A DNA stretch of 7,223 bases from Candidatus Aerophobota bacterium. GTDB taxonomy: Bacteria; Aerophobota; Aerophobia; Aerophobales; JAGGXI01. The position numbers and the translations under genes are program-made. Positions 6,599 to 7,223 of this stretch are shown here, in pieces. Each line of letters begins with the position of its first letter. The stretch's first letter is position 1. Location: positions 1 through 7,223 of the forward strand of contig JAGGXI010000035.1 in the NCBI GenBank assembly GCA_021163155.1, read 5' to 3'. Under the pieces are notes generated by a model that was not told the DNA's origin, made no database searches, and saw only the letters and a program-made list of their open reading frames with translations.

Positions 6599-7223
6599 TT
6601 ACTTTAAATCAGGAGCAATTCTTTGGGAAACTTCTAAAAACTTTTCAATATCTTTTTCGGTATGCTGAACAGAAATGGTCCAATGTTCATCTGTATGAGG
6701 TGCAATCCATATTCCATTATTTACCAACCCAAACCAGAATCTTGTGAGTCTATTAACATTGTAGTATTTTATAAAGCTTCTGTAATCATAAATCTTATGT
6801 TCTGTAAAAAAAATCATTCCGCAGGGTCCTATGCTATTAACATAACCAGGAATATTATTATCCTTCAATATCTTCCTGATACCATCTGCTAATTTATTCT
6901 CAAGCCTTATAGCCCGTTCAAGGTTTTCCCTGTTTATGACTTTTCTTAAAGCTGTTATACTTGCTTGCACAGCAAGTGGATTGGCATTGTATGTTCCTCC
7001 ATGAGCAACTTCCCCATGCCCTAAATGCTCCATAATCTCTCTTTTACCTCCAAATGCACCTAAGGAAAAACCACAAGCAAGAGATTTACTAAGAGTAATT
7101 AAATCTGGCTTTATATGATAATACTCTGATGCTCCACCAGCTGCTATCTTGACTCCTGTTTTTACTTCATCAAAAATCAATACTACATTATACTCTTCGG
7201 TAAGTTCGCGTAATTTCTCTAAA
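6599..7223 (-). CDS. Class III aminotransferase (glutamate-1-semialdehyde aminomutase-like), C-terminal half
   Basis: This is a PLP-dependent fold-type I enzyme; the window holds the last ~207 residues and the frame is still open at the right edge. The conserved Asp that contacts the pyridine nitrogen is in LIFDEV (D codon 7169-7171). The PLP-binding Lys is in TLSKSLACGF (codon 7085-7087). GAFGGKREIM and GTYNANPLAVQA are class III signatures. The end (GIWIAPHTDEHWTISVQHT, EKDIEKFLEVSQ) resembles GSA aminomutases. From the Asp onward class III enzymes have about 200 residues, so the full protein is probably about 430-440. The cluster context (binding protein, saccharopine-type dehydrogenases) suggests amino-group transfer in amino-acid catabolism rather than haem synthesis, but that is inference, and hemL cannot be excluded without the N-terminal half. 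No lesion is seen. It would be the upstream member of the operon now split by the IS. Confidence 0.88.
   Translation of the reverse strand, partial: LEKLRELTEEYNVVLIFDEVKTGVKIAAGGASEYYHIKPDLITLSKSLACGFSLGAFGGKREIMEHLGHGEVAHGGTYNANPLAVQASITALRKVINRENLERAIRLENKLADGIRKILKDNNIPGYVNSIGPCGMIFFTEHKIYDYRSFIKYYNVNRLTRFWFGLVNNGIWIAPHTDEHWTISVQHTEKDIEKFLEVSQRIAPDLK

Noticed and set aside
1-7223. CRISPR array, tRNA genes or a defence island
   Set aside because: No regularly spaced repeats, no tRNA cloverleaf and no nuclease or toxin-antitoxin genes could be recognised on either strand.

Overview
The window is AT-rich bacterial DNA. It carries one minus-strand gene cluster for uptake and metabolism of amino acids or peptides, and the cluster is decaying and interrupted by mobile DNA. 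Genes that start cleanly have strong AGGAGG-type ribosome binding sites. The solute-binding protein has a plain Sec signal peptide with no lipobox cysteine, which favours a diderm anaerobe over a classical Gram-positive. The closest named lineage cannot be fixed from the sequence alone.

Layout in the direction of minus-strand transcription, right to left: (1) the C-terminal half of a class III, glutamate-1-semialdehyde-aminomutase-like aminotransferase (6599-7223, runs off the right edge); (2) a degenerate IS3-family element inserted in the opposite orientation (about 5342-6546); (3) a saccharopine-dehydrogenase-family gene that has lost its central ~190 codons (4603-5276); (4) an intact paralogue of it (3242-4465); (5) an intact family 5 peptide/oligopeptide-type solute-binding protein (1524-3164); (6) a terminator-like hairpin (1467-1510); (7) a DppB-type permease broken by a frameshift and an internal deletion (592-1418); (8) a DppC-type permease with three frameshifts, cut off near 222-234. 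There it meets a plus-strand fragment of a small cysteine-rich DUF6788-like protein that runs off the left edge.

Inferred original function: a substrate-binding protein and DppBC permease (with DppDF ATPases, now missing here) imported a peptide, amino acid or opine-like compound, and an aminotransferase plus two paralogous NAD(P)-dependent saccharopine-type oxidoreductases processed it. The substrate cannot be read from the sequence. Only the binding protein and one dehydrogenase are intact and complete in the window. The two permeases, the second dehydrogenase and the transposase together carry about thirteen visible lesions. This points to a locus that has lost its original function, although some single-base shifts lie in homopolymers and could be sequencing errors.

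I saw no tRNA, rRNA, CRISPR array or defence system. The most unusual local structure is a 10-bp perfect inverted repeat that could fold the left end of the IS onto the start codon of its first ORF.
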